NCBI GenBank assembly: GCA_037957365.1
Contig: JARHVA010000001.1
Coordinates: forward strand, 16,273,001-16,337,000
Length of the DNA: 64,000 bases
Origin: Torreya grandis
Taxonomy: Eukaryota > Streptophyta > Pinopsida > Cupressales > Taxaceae
Direction of reading: 5' to 3'
The notes under the pieces were generated by a model. The model saw only the letters and a list, made by a program, of their open reading frames with translations. It did no database searches and was not told the DNA's origin. Both the position numbers and the translations under genes were made by a program. Positions 22,421 to 35,262 of the stretch are shown here, in pieces (the first letter of the stretch is position 1; each line of letters begins with the position of its first letter).

Positions 22421-25286
22421 ATGTCTAACATCTCCAATGATGTGTGTGTTATCTAGTCCTAATCCTCCATCGCCCATCACACCATCCTATCATGATCCTA
22501 TCATTCATTCTAGTCCACTACACCCCCATCAACATCAAAATCTAATCTAATTATACCTCACATCACCTTCTCATAAATTATTAGCTTTCATGCATGTGAC
22601 AAAGATACCTAGCCTATATATTTAGAGGGGTCTTAGTCAATAATCACTAAAGGTCACATAGACCCCAATACATCTAATGGAAATAACATGGTCCTAACAT
22701 CACGTATCTCTAGAATAAGTGTTGGCTGATGATCAAAAAAATGTTTGAATCTTTCATCTCACACCCATATCTAATAAATCAAGATGATTAATAAATTAAA
22801 AAATTGAAAATAATAATAATAATAATAATAATAATCATCATTCATCCAATGGTGAAAACTAGTCTTTTAGCACCTTGGGCAAGTACCATGATGAAAACCA
22901 ATTTTCGGCATCATGGTAAAATAATCTATAATCTATATTGTACCTCAACACTTGTGGGCACAATCTATCCCCATCATCTCTATAGTCATATCTCATCCCT
23001 TGTCACTCTCATCCATATATTATCGTTATGTCCATTATCTATTATCATATCTACCATCCTATTATGTACATCCATTCATTTAGTCTTGACCTCTGTAAGG
23101 AAGTGAAAGGTGTCTTGAGAAATGTTCTAGAATCATCTTGGCATATCTTCTAATGGACACTTAGAAAACTAAACCTTTGGTTTCTTCATGATGTCGTCAT
23201 TGGCAATCCCTAATCCCTTATTGTTTGGTCTTCATCCCCTTTTCCACATCATCCTTTTATCATCCCCTCCATTATTTCATCCCTCCATTCTTATCCTGAG
23301 TGTTACGTTTTGTATTCCATTTACTAGTAACCCCAGTTGTATAGTGTACATATTCCAAAAAGATCTAAAAATTAAAATATTCCAAAAACCTTAAAAATCA
23401 TAAAATATAAAATTTCCAAAAATAGTCCATGGTGTCTTCTATTATTCCTTTTCCCTATTTGTATACATCTCCATGTCTTTCATCTTTCACAATCACAGTA
23501 TCTATCCTCCTATTCTAAACTGGGGAAAATCTAGTCTATATTGAGCTAGCATTGACCTAGTCTTAATTTTACTTGATCAATACTTATCTTACTCCTAATC
23601 TAGGTTCCCATATCCACATCCTCATTCAAGTCCCTCATCTAGTTCAACATCCATATCCACATCCTTATTCTTACCTAAGTCCTAATTCACATCATGATCA
23701 TCCTATCTAAATCCAAGTTTATCCTCAATCCACAATCACATCATAACTAACTTTATCCAACTCATCACCTAATCTATCATCCTATTGTCTCTAATCTAGG
23801 CCATTATACATAGCATAATGACATTGCATGTAAATATTTGTGTGTGTTGCTTGTCTATTATTTGACTCGTTTGAATGTATTTTATCATGTATGTATCTAC
23901 TTGTTTTATGATCATCTATATTTCATTTTAGTATTGAACCACGTCTCTTTTTTCTATTGGGAAATGAATGGGGATTTTATGAGGTCACCCAAGGATACAC
24001 CATGCTTATAATTGCCCTTGATGATGCAGAGTTCATTCTTTTACCACACACTTTGGCATAATGTCCTCTTGGTCATACTTATATCATAGGGCATATTACC
24101 AAGTGTTATATCTACGGTATTTCTTAGACTATGATGAGACTTATGATAGATGTGATGGCTTGAACACGTATACCCTCATCATTCCTCTTATCATCTTATT
24201 ATCCTTATTCCCATCGCTAATCTAATACTCATGACCCAATATTTTATCCTCATCTCATCATTTAAGTCATATCCTTTATTTGCTAACATCATCTTCTAAT
24301 CATTAATCATGGTCCTCATCATCATTACCTTCTAATTAATCATTGTCATTTATCCTCTAGTCCAAACTCCATTGACCTGAGGTCTCATAAGACTATGTAT
24401 GTAGCACTTGGCCACCTTTTAATGCCCAAGGATAGCTTGACCATACTCACCCCTTTCCTCATCATCCATCATCATTCCCCAGTCTTGCATCAGTTAAATC
24501 CTTGAGTTATAATATCTATCATTCATCATTCAATATATTGACCATTCATCAACCCTAAAATCATCTCCTTAATACCTTCATCAATCTCCTGCACCTATTG
24601 ATTGAGCTTGACAAAATCCTAACATCCATCTTTTCTTCCATTAATCATCCCTAATTGGTAAATTTATCATCTATTGCTCCCTTGCACCTATCTTTGCTAG
24701 GGGAATCATTTCTATTAATCACGTTGTGGTTCATTGATTTGAATTGCAGTCTAATTCTTCTCCTTTGTCTTTTGGTCACTCGATCCTATCATTTCTTCTA
24801 TTTTATTTCCTTTATCATATCACTCAACTTTAGCTTTGAGATACACTCATAATTAATATTATCACATCATTGTCTATCCTGTTCTATAGATCTCCCTTGC
24901 ATGTGTCCTTTCTTGGGATATGTCAAAAGATTTTGGATTTTTAATCCTATCATTTTCATGTTATGATTGATTCCCACTTAGGATGTGTCAACAACCATGA
25001 CAAATTAATCTCTACTCCCTATACATGTGTCTTTTCTAGGGGCATCATCAATCTATAGCTCATTGCTCAAAGTTGAATTCATATTTTATCTCACATCTCG
25101 CTTCTCATCGCCTCATCTATTTATTGTATCCCACTCCTCATTTCCTCTTTCGAGTGGCCATCCATCTCATTCCTTCCCATATGTCCCCTCTAAGGGGCAT
25201 CATATCCACTATCATTCATCTATGAAATATTTTTTCTTTGAAATACCATTACTCCTTCCACTTCACTTCACTCACAATGCACTTTC
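22421..25286. other. Element A 3' interior, no gene recognised
   Basis: About 2.9 kb of C- and T-rich sequence dominated by words such as CATC and TCAT. No pol motif in either strand. Near the 3' end, 'catgtgtcctttct', 'catgtgtcttttctaggggcatcat' and 'catatgtcccctctaaggggcatcat' (about 24899, 25023, 25178) form a loose direct-repeat series. The open frames here are hydrophobic products of low-complexity sequence and are not annotated as genes. Confidence 0.5.
22809..22834. repeat. (AAT)n microsatellite
   Basis: A short, perfect run of about eight AAT units inside element A. Confidence 0.9.
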
Positions 25287-25300
25287 AAAGAGGGGCAAAA
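25286..25300 (+). other. Element A polypurine tract
   Basis: AAAGAGGGGCAAAA immediately before the 3' LTR, one C in an otherwise all-purine run. Confidence 0.75.
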
Positions 25301-26138
25301 AATATGCACCTAAATCTATTCGCTTCATTTAATGTCAGTAATATTACTATTAGTTGACACTTATTTTTATTATCTAATTTATTCCTAATATCACCCCCTT
25401 AACTTAATCTTATTCATTTATCCCCCTTCATTCCTCTTCATTTACTAACCTTAGTCCTATCCCACTTATTCATTAATTCTCTTAAATCCCCATTATCCCA
25501 TCCTAATCCCACTTATCTATTATTTGTGAACTTTAAATTCTCAAAGCCCACCTAACTACCTACTCCTAGGCTTTCATACAAGTCTAACCCCCTAGATTCT
25601 CTAGAATCTCCTAATCACCTATTTAATCTATCCCTAATCATGTTTAACCCTCTCAAAGAGATTCTAGATGTTTCTACCTCTAGAACCTTCTCTCCTCTAG
25701 AACCCTCCAAGGAATTTAAAATTCCTTGGATAATCCTCAACCATTCATTTCCAATGGCCCAAGATATAATTATATCCATTTATCATTCCCTCCATATTTT
25801 ATATAAGCAAATTCACTCCTCCACACAAACTAACTACAAGCTAACTAGAATTTCCATATCAACTAGCAAATCTATGAATCCCATGAAGTCTCCATGCCAA
25901 TCTAATCCTTAAATCCATCAACATCCTTTATCATGCCATCATAATGTCAAAATTATAACTCCATAGCAATCAACCATTCATTTCAACATCTTGGAAAGAG
26001 GTTAGCTAAAACAAAGGACTGGTAAGGTTTTATACTATGATTCTGATTTATTTTCATAATCCTTCTTACTAGGTAGTTTGATGTTTTGGGTGATTTAAAT
26101 TGTGTTGTTTAATCTAATATCCCAAAATTCATACTACA
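25301..26138 (+). repeat. Element A 3' LTR, uninterrupted
   Basis: It starts at the end of the purine tract with TATGCACCTAAATC and ends ACTACA. It matches the two segments 10225-10359 and 13475-14183 over its whole length. TATATAAG at 25800 is the likely promoter TATA box. Repeated CTCTAGAA words lie around 25590-25690. Confidence 0.9.
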
Positions 26139-26143
26139 AGTAT

Positions 26144-26670
26144 ATCAAAGGAACTATAAACTATAGTTTATTTTATTCATCCATTGATAATGGTAATTTA
26201 TATAATTATTGTGATGCTAACCATACTAGTGATACTTTATATCATAAAATTACTTATGGATATATGTTTAAGTTTGGTGTAAGTGCTATCACTTAGAGTA
26301 GTAAGAAGCAACCTATGGTTCTCTCTCTCTTCTAAAAAAGTAGAGTACATAAGTGATATGGAAGCTATCAAAGAAGCCATGTGGCTATGAAGTTTGTTAG
26401 GAGAACTTCTTTTGGATGTTTCTCAAAGCACCATCCTTCATTGTGATAACCAAAGTTATATAGCTCTATCAAAAAAGCTAGTGTAATACCAAAGGACTAA
26501 ACACATTGAATTTCATGTGCATTTTATCGAAGATAAAGTCATCAATGGAGATATTAATATATATTTATATCCTATGGACGAACAAGTGGTAAATATCTTC
26601 ACAAAACCACTTGGTGCTACCAAGTTTTGTCAGTTTCATGTTGGGCCTTTTGAAGTTGCCATTGAGGGGG
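26144..26670 (+). pseudogene. copia-2 RNase H, 3' remainder
   Basis: The copia-2 frame resumes here after element A. It reads IKGTINYSLFYSS, then NLYNYCDANHTSDT (catalytic Asp region, about 26194-26235) and SSKKQP (about 26300-26317); the family has SSTEAEY about ten residues later, but the next bases are shifted and only partly readable. TKHIEFH-like and TKPL-like segments (about 26498 and 26605) precede the purine tract. Joined in order with 6890-10224 it completes the copia domain set, and the break point matches the A insertion. Confidence 0.85.
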
Positions 26671-26672
26671 AG

Positions 26673-26960
26673 TGTGCATGACAATGCCACTTCCTGATGG
26701 TCATATGTTTCTTCTCCTTCTATATACTTCTTCTCATTGTAAATTATTGTAAACTTCATGTGGAATTTATGTGATTTGATTAAACTTCATGTGGAAGTTG
26801 GACTTTTGTACCCTAATATATTAACATCATCCATTGTAATGGAGATCTTTATGTTATAAAAGGCTTCAAATATGCTTATTGATTATTCATGAGAAAATAT
26901 GAGATGTAGTCTTATGATCATACTAGCCTAACTTACATTTGAGTACTTTATGGATTATAA
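26673..26960 (+). repeat. copia-2 3' LTR, right end uncertain
   Basis: It starts TGTGCATGACAATGCC directly after the purine tract ATTGAGGGGGAG (26661-26672). It contains TTATAAAAGG (about 26854-26863), a good TATA box. No 5' copy was found in the window, so the right edge is a guess. Confidence 0.6.
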
Positions 26961-27090
26961 TTCCTTTTATTTCAAAAGTTTTTTTTTGTCATGATGATTT
27001 TTTTTAAATCCTTCAATTATGTACATAGTATAATTCCTTTTTTTAAGTTGACTATGATATTTATCCCCCACTTAGAATTAATGGGGAGTT

Positions 27091-27480
27091 TTAGAACATT
27101 TAATGACTAAGTGGTGTTTCATTTACCCTTAGCTCACCTTGGTGTTAATTAAATAGTAAATAATAAATTATTTATTAAACCAAGATAAAAATCCCAGTTA
27201 AATAAATAATATATTATAATCATTTAATTCTTACCAAATTTTACTAAATGTGATTTTGGGATGGATGGACCCATTATTTCACAATGGTCACCTCCCTTTA
27301 TGAATTTTGTAAATAGGGTTTTACCCCTATTATAAATTCATTCAATCTTGAAGAATTAAAAATATCTCGAGTGACTCAAGGTTTTTTGAAGGTAATTATG
27401 GAAGAGAGAAAGTGAGAAAAGAAGTTTATGTATTGGGGTGATTTGGTTTCTTATATTAATTAATATCACATTCATGGGTT
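27091..27480 (+). repeat. LTR-like sequence of another element
   Basis: A purine-rich AATTAATGGGGAG (27079-27091) is followed by TTTTAGAACATTTAATG, like a decayed TGTTAGAAC LTR start. A TATA-like CTATTATAAATTCATTC lies at 27327-27343. CCACTTAG and CTAAGTGG form an inverted pair across 27068-27112. It could be a solo or 3' LTR; no partner was found. Confidence 0.35.
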
Positions 27481-29715
27481 TTTTTACCTCTTTGAGTTTT
27501 TTCCATGGTAACTCTTGTGTCATGTGTTGATGTATTCATTATATGCTTTGCTTATCAAATATATTTTTGATCTTGTATATGCATAATGAATTCCTTCAAT
27601 GAATTTCATAGTTATTAATTATATAAGAAACAAAGGTAAATTATATAAGGCTTATCAAAGGATATATACCTTTAAAATAACCATTGTTGGGAAGAAGAAC
27701 TAGTATGTAACTTTGAAAGTAAACCAAGTGAAATCAGGGCAGATGAGAAAAATAAAATAAAACACAAAAATGAGATGAAGAAAAAATATAGAATATGGGG
27801 GTGGAAGGATGGTAGTGATAAATATGTATATTTGGGGGAATTAAAAGTGGATTTAAGATAATGTTTCTATCATGCAAGGGAACAAGATGATGAGAGAAGG
27901 CAGGAAATTATAGTACTGAAAAGAGGTCTAAATTAGACAAAGGAGAAAGCATAATAGGGATGAAAATGAAGGATAAGGAAACACATGAAATAAATGGATA
28001 TGGGTGAGAAAATAATTGGAAGAAATAAATAAAAATTATGATAGGAGAGTGAAGAAGTAGGTAATATTGTGATCAACTAAGCGTAGGTGGGAAAAGTGAT
28101 GGAAAGAAAGGTGATGAGCCAAATGGTAGATCAGATGGTGGCTTTGAAGATGAAAATGGAATATAAAATGTAAAGGGGGTTTTAAAATATAGGGTGACAT
28201 GGAGAATTGGTAGAGATGGAAATGTGGCACAAGGATGATTGTCAATCATCTTGTTAAAAAAGATTGACATGCTACACAAGTGATTAAAAGAGATTGGCAA
28301 GCTAAAATGGATGAGGTGATGGGTGTATGGGTAGTGATGGGGTGAAGAGTTTATCATGGAAGAGAAAGGGATGAAATTATTAGGGATAATAATATAAATG
28401 AATGGCAAGAATGATAATAAAATTGGTTGAGCTTACCTCAGGAATACCATATAATTGAGTGCTATCAACATAGTCTACACGGACCTCAGACCAATGTAGT
28501 TCTCCTAAAATGGGAGGGATGATAATGATAAATTGATGATGATTTATGTTGATTTTATTTTTATTATTCAAATATGGGTGAAATAATTAGATTCAAAAAT
28601 GGATGTTAAGGTGTGAATATATTTTTGTAAGGAGAATAGACTTTCATTTTAGCGAGTCTCCTTCTATACTTTGCAACCTAATTTTTTATGTAGCATAGAA
28701 TGGTATTCACCATGATATAAAACACTATATGATGAATTTTCCATAATGTGCATAAGGGTTGACCCTAGCTCCAATAGATAAATGCCATAAACGCACCATG
28801 ATATGGAAAAATTAGAATAACATTATTATCGTATGTCAATGGATGGATTCAAATACAAGCATGACAAATGACCATGATATGTAAAAACCATGATGACCAT
28901 ATTAACATTTATGGATTGATTCAAGGTAAAAAAATAAAAACAAACAATAAATCAAGCTATTAAACACACACAAACCTAAAAATAAAATAAACATAAAGCA
29001 TCTTATCATTAATTGAGTCAAAATCCATGTGTGAAATCTTAATGATATAACTAAATGGTGACCCAAACAAGGATACATGCAATGTAATGGATGTGGAAAC
29101 AATGTTCTTGATGAAGTGACTATAATTTGGGTCAAAATTGATCAAAGATTTAAGCCCAAACTAAAATAAGAGTGCTTACAAGAACTCTAGGTTTTGTGGT
29201 TTTATATCAGTATTTTTGGTATTTTTTGGATTTAACTATCATTTTTGTATTTTTTAATAAATATATAAAAAAGGGTGTCCAAGATGTGTGTAACAAGCTA
29301 CTAACAAAGGGAAAATTTACTCCAAATATAGATGTGGAAAGAGTTATGAGATGTGAAGGATGAATGAATGCATGCAGCCAAAAGGAAGATATACAAGCAT
29401 CATAAGTAATGTAAGTTTCCTCCTATGTCACTCGGATATCCTATTGCAATAATTATTCTTTTATCTTATCTATAAAACTTGATGCACCCTATATTGGTTA
29501 TAAGTCACCACCAAGGTCAAAATAGGAAACGAATTATTGGATAATGATATGGATTGAGGGATATGGAAGAATGTAGACTTACCCCCGAGTACAAGGGTAC
29601 TCATAGATAATGGAATATTACACATGGTTCCAAAAAAAAAAAATTACCATGGCACTTATCCAATATGCCATAAAAATGGTTTTCACCTTTGGAAGATCTA
29701 TTTCTCTTTTTTTTA
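27481..29715. other. probable 3' end of element F, not resolved
   Basis: About 2.2 kb lying downstream of the minus-strand integrase end. It should hold the 3' untranslated region and 3' LTR of F. I could not match it by eye to sequence beyond the F gag. Minus-strand frames at 28036-28571 are His/Pro/Ser-rich and unlike known proteins. A minus-strand purine tract, CATAGGAGGAAAC (complement of about 29412-29424), is a candidate PPT. Confidence 0.4.
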
Positions 29716-32700
29716 GCTATAAAGCTTGAGATGCATGATATTCATGGGCTCATCTAGTTGTCTTCCATATTTTGTGGAAAATATGTAAGCACCAAAACCA
29801 TACTTAGTAGCAATGATGTATGGACCTATTGAATTAGGCTCAAACTTTCATTTGTTCTCACATTTTGCATTTGTATTCCTTTGATTTTATTTAAGCACAA
29901 GGTCAACAACTTCAAAGTCTCAAGATTTAATTTTATTGTTATAATTAGGGCACATCATGTTTTGATAATTCTTGAGATGATTTATTGATGTCAATACTTT
30001 CTCATCAAATAGTTATAACTCTTGTAGTTGTGCAAACCTATAATCATCATCATTAACGACATCCTACAATGAAATACACAAGGAGGGTAATTCAATCTCA
30101 ATAGGTAGGATTGCATTTGATCTAAAGACTAGGGAGTAGGGTGTATCACCTATGGTAATTAAAATGTTGATTCAGTAAGCCCATAAGGCAATAAATAATT
30201 ATAAATTAAAATCACAACAAAATCATTAATAGTTATTTTGAATATTTTACGGATGTTTTTTTATATGCCTTAGCTTGGTTATTGCCTTGTGGATACTAGG
30301 GAGTAGACCATCTATGTCGAATATGAAATGGGTAATAGAGGGATCTAACATCCTTATCATTGGATGGGATGCCATACCAAAAAATGATATGATTAAAAAT
30401 AAATTTGGATAGTTTCTTCCCAATTACATAAATGAGAGAGATTACCTCAACCCACTTTGTAAAATACTCGATATTAGTTAAGATTTGTTTATGACCATCA
30501 TATAAAGTGGGGTTTATCTTCCATATGATATCAAGTATCCATGTTGAAAATGGCCAAGGATTTGTAATTACTTGTAATGCTTATGATGAATCAAAAATTA
30601 GGTCACCATGTTTTTGTCAAGCAACACACTTTTGACATATGCGCATGCATCAATTTCCATAATCACCCAATAGTATCATATGTGAAGGATTAATTTATCA
30701 AAGATTACTCCACTAATATGGGAACCATAAATCCCATTGTGAATGTTATTAATTTATAAATTAGCCTCTCCCAAATTTAAGCAATGAAATAGGGTTCTAT
30801 CATAGCCTCTATGATAGAGTGTGATACCAAGTAAGGTATATTGAGATGTGTTATGGATGAAGGATTTATGTTGGTTACGTGATAAGTCTTTTAAAAGGAT
30901 GTGATCGTGAAGGTAGATGTAAATATTATTATACCAGGGTGAACTGAGACCAAAAATCTCACATACCATTTTAGATTTTAGATGATCATATGTGGAGGTG
31001 ATGAGTTATTCAATTAGGAACCAATACTAATAGATATCTAAAGACATTTCAAGAAGTGAACTAATAGTAACCATGGCATTTGCTGACCTATTATTGGCCC
31101 TTGGTACTTACTCAAAATGCATGTGCTCAAAATATTATTTAAGGATATCCAACATGGATTTGTATGGCATGAGTTTTTCATCTTTTATTTGATATTAATC
31201 ATTTCCTTGATTGATGATTAACTAAGAATCATCTAATAATAAAAAGAATTCAATGTCCCATTATATGGAAATGCAAAGTCCTACAAGAAGGGCCTCATAT
31301 TCTACAATTTTATTTGTACATGGGAATCCTATGTGAAAATCCTTGGGGATGAGATCTCCTTATGGTGTTTAAAATAAAACCCCTTCCTCCAAGCATGGGA
31401 TGTGAATGACCCATCAAAATAGAGATTCCATTATTTTGATTCTTCAATGGAAAAATTGGACTCATCTAAAAACCCAAATGTTAATGGTTATGTATCTATT
31501 ATTAGAGATTCTATTAATTGATCATTAAGTACCTACCATTTAATAGCTTTATGATTGGTGTATTCAATGTTAAATTCACATAAGAGCATAATCCATTTGG
31601 CCATATGACCTGTTAATGCTACTTTAGATAAAATATAATAGAGTGGATTGAATTTTGTGATGATGATGGTTCGACTGTTGAACATGTAGTGTCATAAATT
31701 TTGGGATGCAAAAACTATTGTTAAACATGCTTTTTCAAGAGGCAAATAATTATGTTAATAGGTGACCAATGTCCTTCTTAAGTAATATACTACTCATTCT
31801 TTACCATATTCATTATGTTGAGCCAAAAGTTCCCCCAAGGCATGTTGAGTAGTTGATATGTAAAGTAATAATGACTTACTTGGTGTTGGATGGGCCAACT
31901 ATAGTGGATTAGCCAAATATACCTTTATTTGATCAAATGCATCTTGAAAATCATTATTCCATTAGAATGAAGTATATTTTTTCAAGAGATGTGTGAAGGG
32001 ATGACAATGGTCTACAAGCTATGAAATGAATCAATGAATCACCTAATTTTTTCCTTGGAAGCTATGTAACTATTTTAGATTAGATGGTGAAATAATTTAT
32101 ATTATGGCCTTAACCTTAGTTGGGTCCAATTCAATATCTCACATGGAAATAATGAAACCCAACAACTTTCTTGATGTGATGACAAAGACACACTTCTTGG
32201 GATTTAATCTACCCTTATATTCATGAAGTCATTCAAATATCATGTGGAAAATTATTGGATGCTCTACTCTTGATTTAGACTTGTCAAAGATTTTGTCCAC
32301 ATAATATTCCATAATATAATTCATCATGTAATGGAAGATAACAATTATGGTTCACTAATAAGTATACCCAACATTTGTCATGCCAAAATGTTCCCCATAC
32401 ATTATTTTTCATGGGGTGTTGAAAATTATTTTGTGTTGGGCTTCAGGTGCTATCGTGACTTGATTTTATTGGAAAAAGTCATCCATAAGTAATAGCATCT
32501 CATAACCTATTGTGTATTTGGCAATCATATCAATGTTGGAAAATGGAAAATCATCCTTTTAACAATGTTTATTTCTATGTTTGAAACTAGTGCAAACATA
32601 GATTCTAGAGGTATTCTTGTTGATAGGATGATGTTAGAGATCCACTCTGAATAATAAATAGGTATAATGAACCCAATTTCTAAAAAAAATTAGTTCCTTC

Positions 32701-34008
32701 TTGAATAAAATGGTAATATGCGGATGCATCTTCCGTAGTTTTTGCTTGATGGGATTGGCGTATAGATGCACCATGAGATGATGGATGACTAAGGATGGAT
32801 CTAATCCAAGCATGTTATAATAATACCATGTAAATATATCAATTAATTCTTTAAGTATAATAATATTGGGCTTGCATTCCTCTTTAATGAGAGAGGCATC
32901 GAGTTTAATGATGTATGGATTTTCCTTTGTACCAATGTTGACCTCAATGGTATCCTCCACAAGTAACATGGAACCATCCTCCAAAAAAGTAGGTACTAAA
33001 GGGAACTAAAAATCTTCATCTGATTGTGACCAATTTATTCATTGAGCTCACCCATATAAGAAGAATTAGAGTCATTCATTTCATGTAATGGCTACTCATT
33101 AAATGTATGTGGATATTTTTTAACCAACTGTTCAAATGTGTATTTCTCCTCAGAACTGGCATCTAAAATAAAGAAGATGTAAGGACTTTTAGGGCTTTAT
33201 GCCTTTTGATGAAGAGAGTGTATTTCCTCATTCATTGTCACCTCAAAAAAAATTTCACTAATTAACATGTCTTTGTTTTTACTTTTTTCATAGTCCAATA
33301 GCACCTCAAAGAGGTTTTCATTAGAGGACATTAATTTTTTATTTTATTTATTTTCTTGACTAATGAAATCCACCTACTCTTCAAAATAGGCATTAGGGTC
33401 CAAATTGATTTCAAGTCCCTTCTTATGGTCCCCTAGTGGGAAACCATTTATAAGTCCCAATAATTATGTAATTACTTCATCATTCTAAAAAATGTGCAAA
33501 GGTACATGATCATGTGGGTCCTAGTCTATGAGGTTAGGATAAGGGAGGTCTAGATGAATGGTAAGGATGGCATTGGTATCAAAAATATTACAATTATAAA
33601 TTTCAATGTAGATACTATAAAAATACTTTGTGTTATTGTTATAAAATTCATCATTAGTCACCATATTCATATCACTTTGAAAATGGGGGGTCTCCTCTGA
33701 GTGGTTTGTATCTAATGTCATGATGAGTAGATGAGATAGGGTCAAAATTTCCTTTTTCCTTGGATCCTAATATTTTACCCTTGTAATTTACCCTTTCTAA
33801 CATCTTATTAGGGATAGGATAATTGTTATTTTCATAACATGAAGCTAGTCCATCACCATAAAACTATGAATTGCCAGGATCTTTTAGTTGTTCATTATTT
33901 GAGAAGTCTATTCTTGGAAAATGAAATAAAACCCACCTTATATGAATTAGCCTTCTTTTACCACACCATGATAGGCCTACCACAGGGTTTTGGAGATAGT
34001 GTAAGTTT
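29716..34008 (-). pseudogene. Element F pol: Ty3/gypsy RT, two RNase H domains, integrase
   Basis: Read from right to left. A segment before RT gives VEVNIGTKENP-like and FTWYYYNMLGLDPSLVIHHL (32634-32984), the conserved entry to gypsy RT, followed by KQKLRKMHP. RT continues with MDDFFQ (about 32470) and the catalytic box reads YVDKI, with Lys instead of the second Asp (about 32290-32310). RNase H shows LPLEKACLTIVFASQ (about 31690-31735) and HMAKWIMLLCEFNIEYT (about 31570-31625). A second RNase H-like domain follows at about 31020-31440 with YFDGSF, VEYEALLVG and DDS; its last acidic residue reads N. Integrase shows EYFTKWVE (about 30440-30465) and ends with KFEPNSIGPYIIATKYG-like sequence, stopping near 29716. 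This order is that of the Tat lineage. Stops and frameshifts are frequent. Confidence 0.88.
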
Positions 34009-34013
34009 TACAA

Positions 34014-34592
34014 TGTTGGAAAATAAACCTTACTTTGCGTCATTCATATAGGTTTATAGGCTTATCTTAAGTTTTATGTATATGTGCATTTATTATATTT
34101 ATAAATATAATTTATTCAAGCATTTTGAGGTGTCACTCACCTATCTAATTCACTTGTAGGTTTTGGATTTACTTGTATTTAACTCATCTCCCTCCACATG
34201 ACACACATATCCTCCCCACTTGTAAGAGGATTAATAACACATGGCACACATGTTGAAACTTGCACATGTAATCTTTTATTCCTTCTAGCTCTATATATTG
34301 AGATTTTCTCTTCCTCATTCTTCATAGGGTACAATATTGGTCTTGATCTTGCATCCTTGTGATGCTATTTTGGCCTAAAGCCATTTTCTCTCTCACTTTT
34401 CGCGTCTTCATGATATTATACTTAGAGTGATTCTTATTGCCAGGCTTCTTAATCTATTGTAAGGTTTTTCACCATTCAATGGTTTTTGTACTTTTCAAAT
34501 CTCTCACTTTAACTTTATGATAACATTATTTTTTAATTCATTTCATTGCTCATTCAATGTTATTCTAAGTGATCTTGGTTAATTTTCTAATA
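34014..34592 (+). repeat. Element D 5' LTR
   Basis: It starts TGTTGGAAAATAAACC and ends TTTCTAATA. It aligns with the two-part 3' LTR; shared landmarks are GGCACACATGTTGAAA, CATCCTTGTGATGCT and TTCATTGCTCATTCAATG. Confidence 0.9.
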
Positions 34593-34605
34593 TAATATTA
34601 GAACC
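34593..34605 (+). other. Element D primer binding site, decayed
   Basis: TAATATTAGAACC directly follows the LTR. Compared with the initiator-Met site TGGTATCAGAGCC it differs at four positions and every difference is a transition (G to A or C to T). Confidence 0.7.
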
Positions 34606-35262
34606 TTTTTTTTTTGAGAATTTTGTAGATTTGGAGTTGGAAAAGAAGTCTTTGTATCCTTATAACATTCTAGTTTTTTCCATGGTGTTTACTATTAAAT
34701 TCTAGTAAGCGTAGTCTTGGTCTTACTTCACCTTGTTTTTCCATGTTGTTTACTATTTTGTCTATAAATTTGGTGTATTATTTTTTTCAAACACCTATTC
34801 TTTGATTTCATCCTTTCTGTGATGTTTTTCATAATCATCTCTAGTTATGTTGATAATTCTTTGCCCTTTTATATTTCATTCTTTATTGCTCTTATGTGAA
34901 TTTAAAGTTTTTTTCAGAGCGTATAAGTGAAGTTTATTCTCTTTTTGCTTGTAATCTATTTTCACTAGCATTGTTCTTCCTTCATATTAAAATTAAGTTA
35001 AAGGATAAAGGTGTGTTTTTTTATTTAAAAAAATTGAAATATTTTCATGTATATGTATTTACTTTGGTTTATAAAGTAAAACCATCATTCAGTTTTAAAA
35101 CCAAAACAAAATTGCCAAGTGGAATTTAAAGTGACCTTTTAATGTTTTCAAAATCAATCTCTTCCCACATGGAATTCAATTAGTTTTTAACCAAAATAAA
35201 TCATGGTTTATAATTTCTTTTTTAAATCACACTTTAAAATTTTTTAATTGGTTTTTTTGAAA
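34606..35262 (+). other. Element D leader, no gene seen
   Basis: About 650 bp of T-rich sequence between the PBS and the LINE. The short open frame at 34896-35129 has no known motif. Confidence 0.5.

Larger units (their letters stand above)
10225..26138 (+). mobile_element. Element A: gag-only LTR retrotransposon inserted in copia-2
   Basis: Two long direct repeats bound this element. The left one (10225-14183) is split by element B, the right one is 25301-26138. Without B both are about 840 bp. Flanks are GGTAT (10220-10224) and AGTAT (26139-26143), a likely decayed 5-bp target duplication. On the left, copia-2 stops at ILRY; on the right it resumes at IKGT, and these are adjacent in this family, which confirms the insertion. 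The interior has a PBS-like start, a gag-like frame (20334-22420), a purine tract before the 3' LTR, and element C nested at 16674-19212. I saw no protease, RT, RNase H or integrase motif, so it is probably non-autonomous. The gag motif suggests a Ty3/gypsy origin. Confidence 0.88.

Noticed and set aside
28036..28571. Overlapping minus-strand frames rich in His, Pro and Ser
   Set aside because: Low-complexity purine-rich sequence on the plus strand; no motif and no conserved start.
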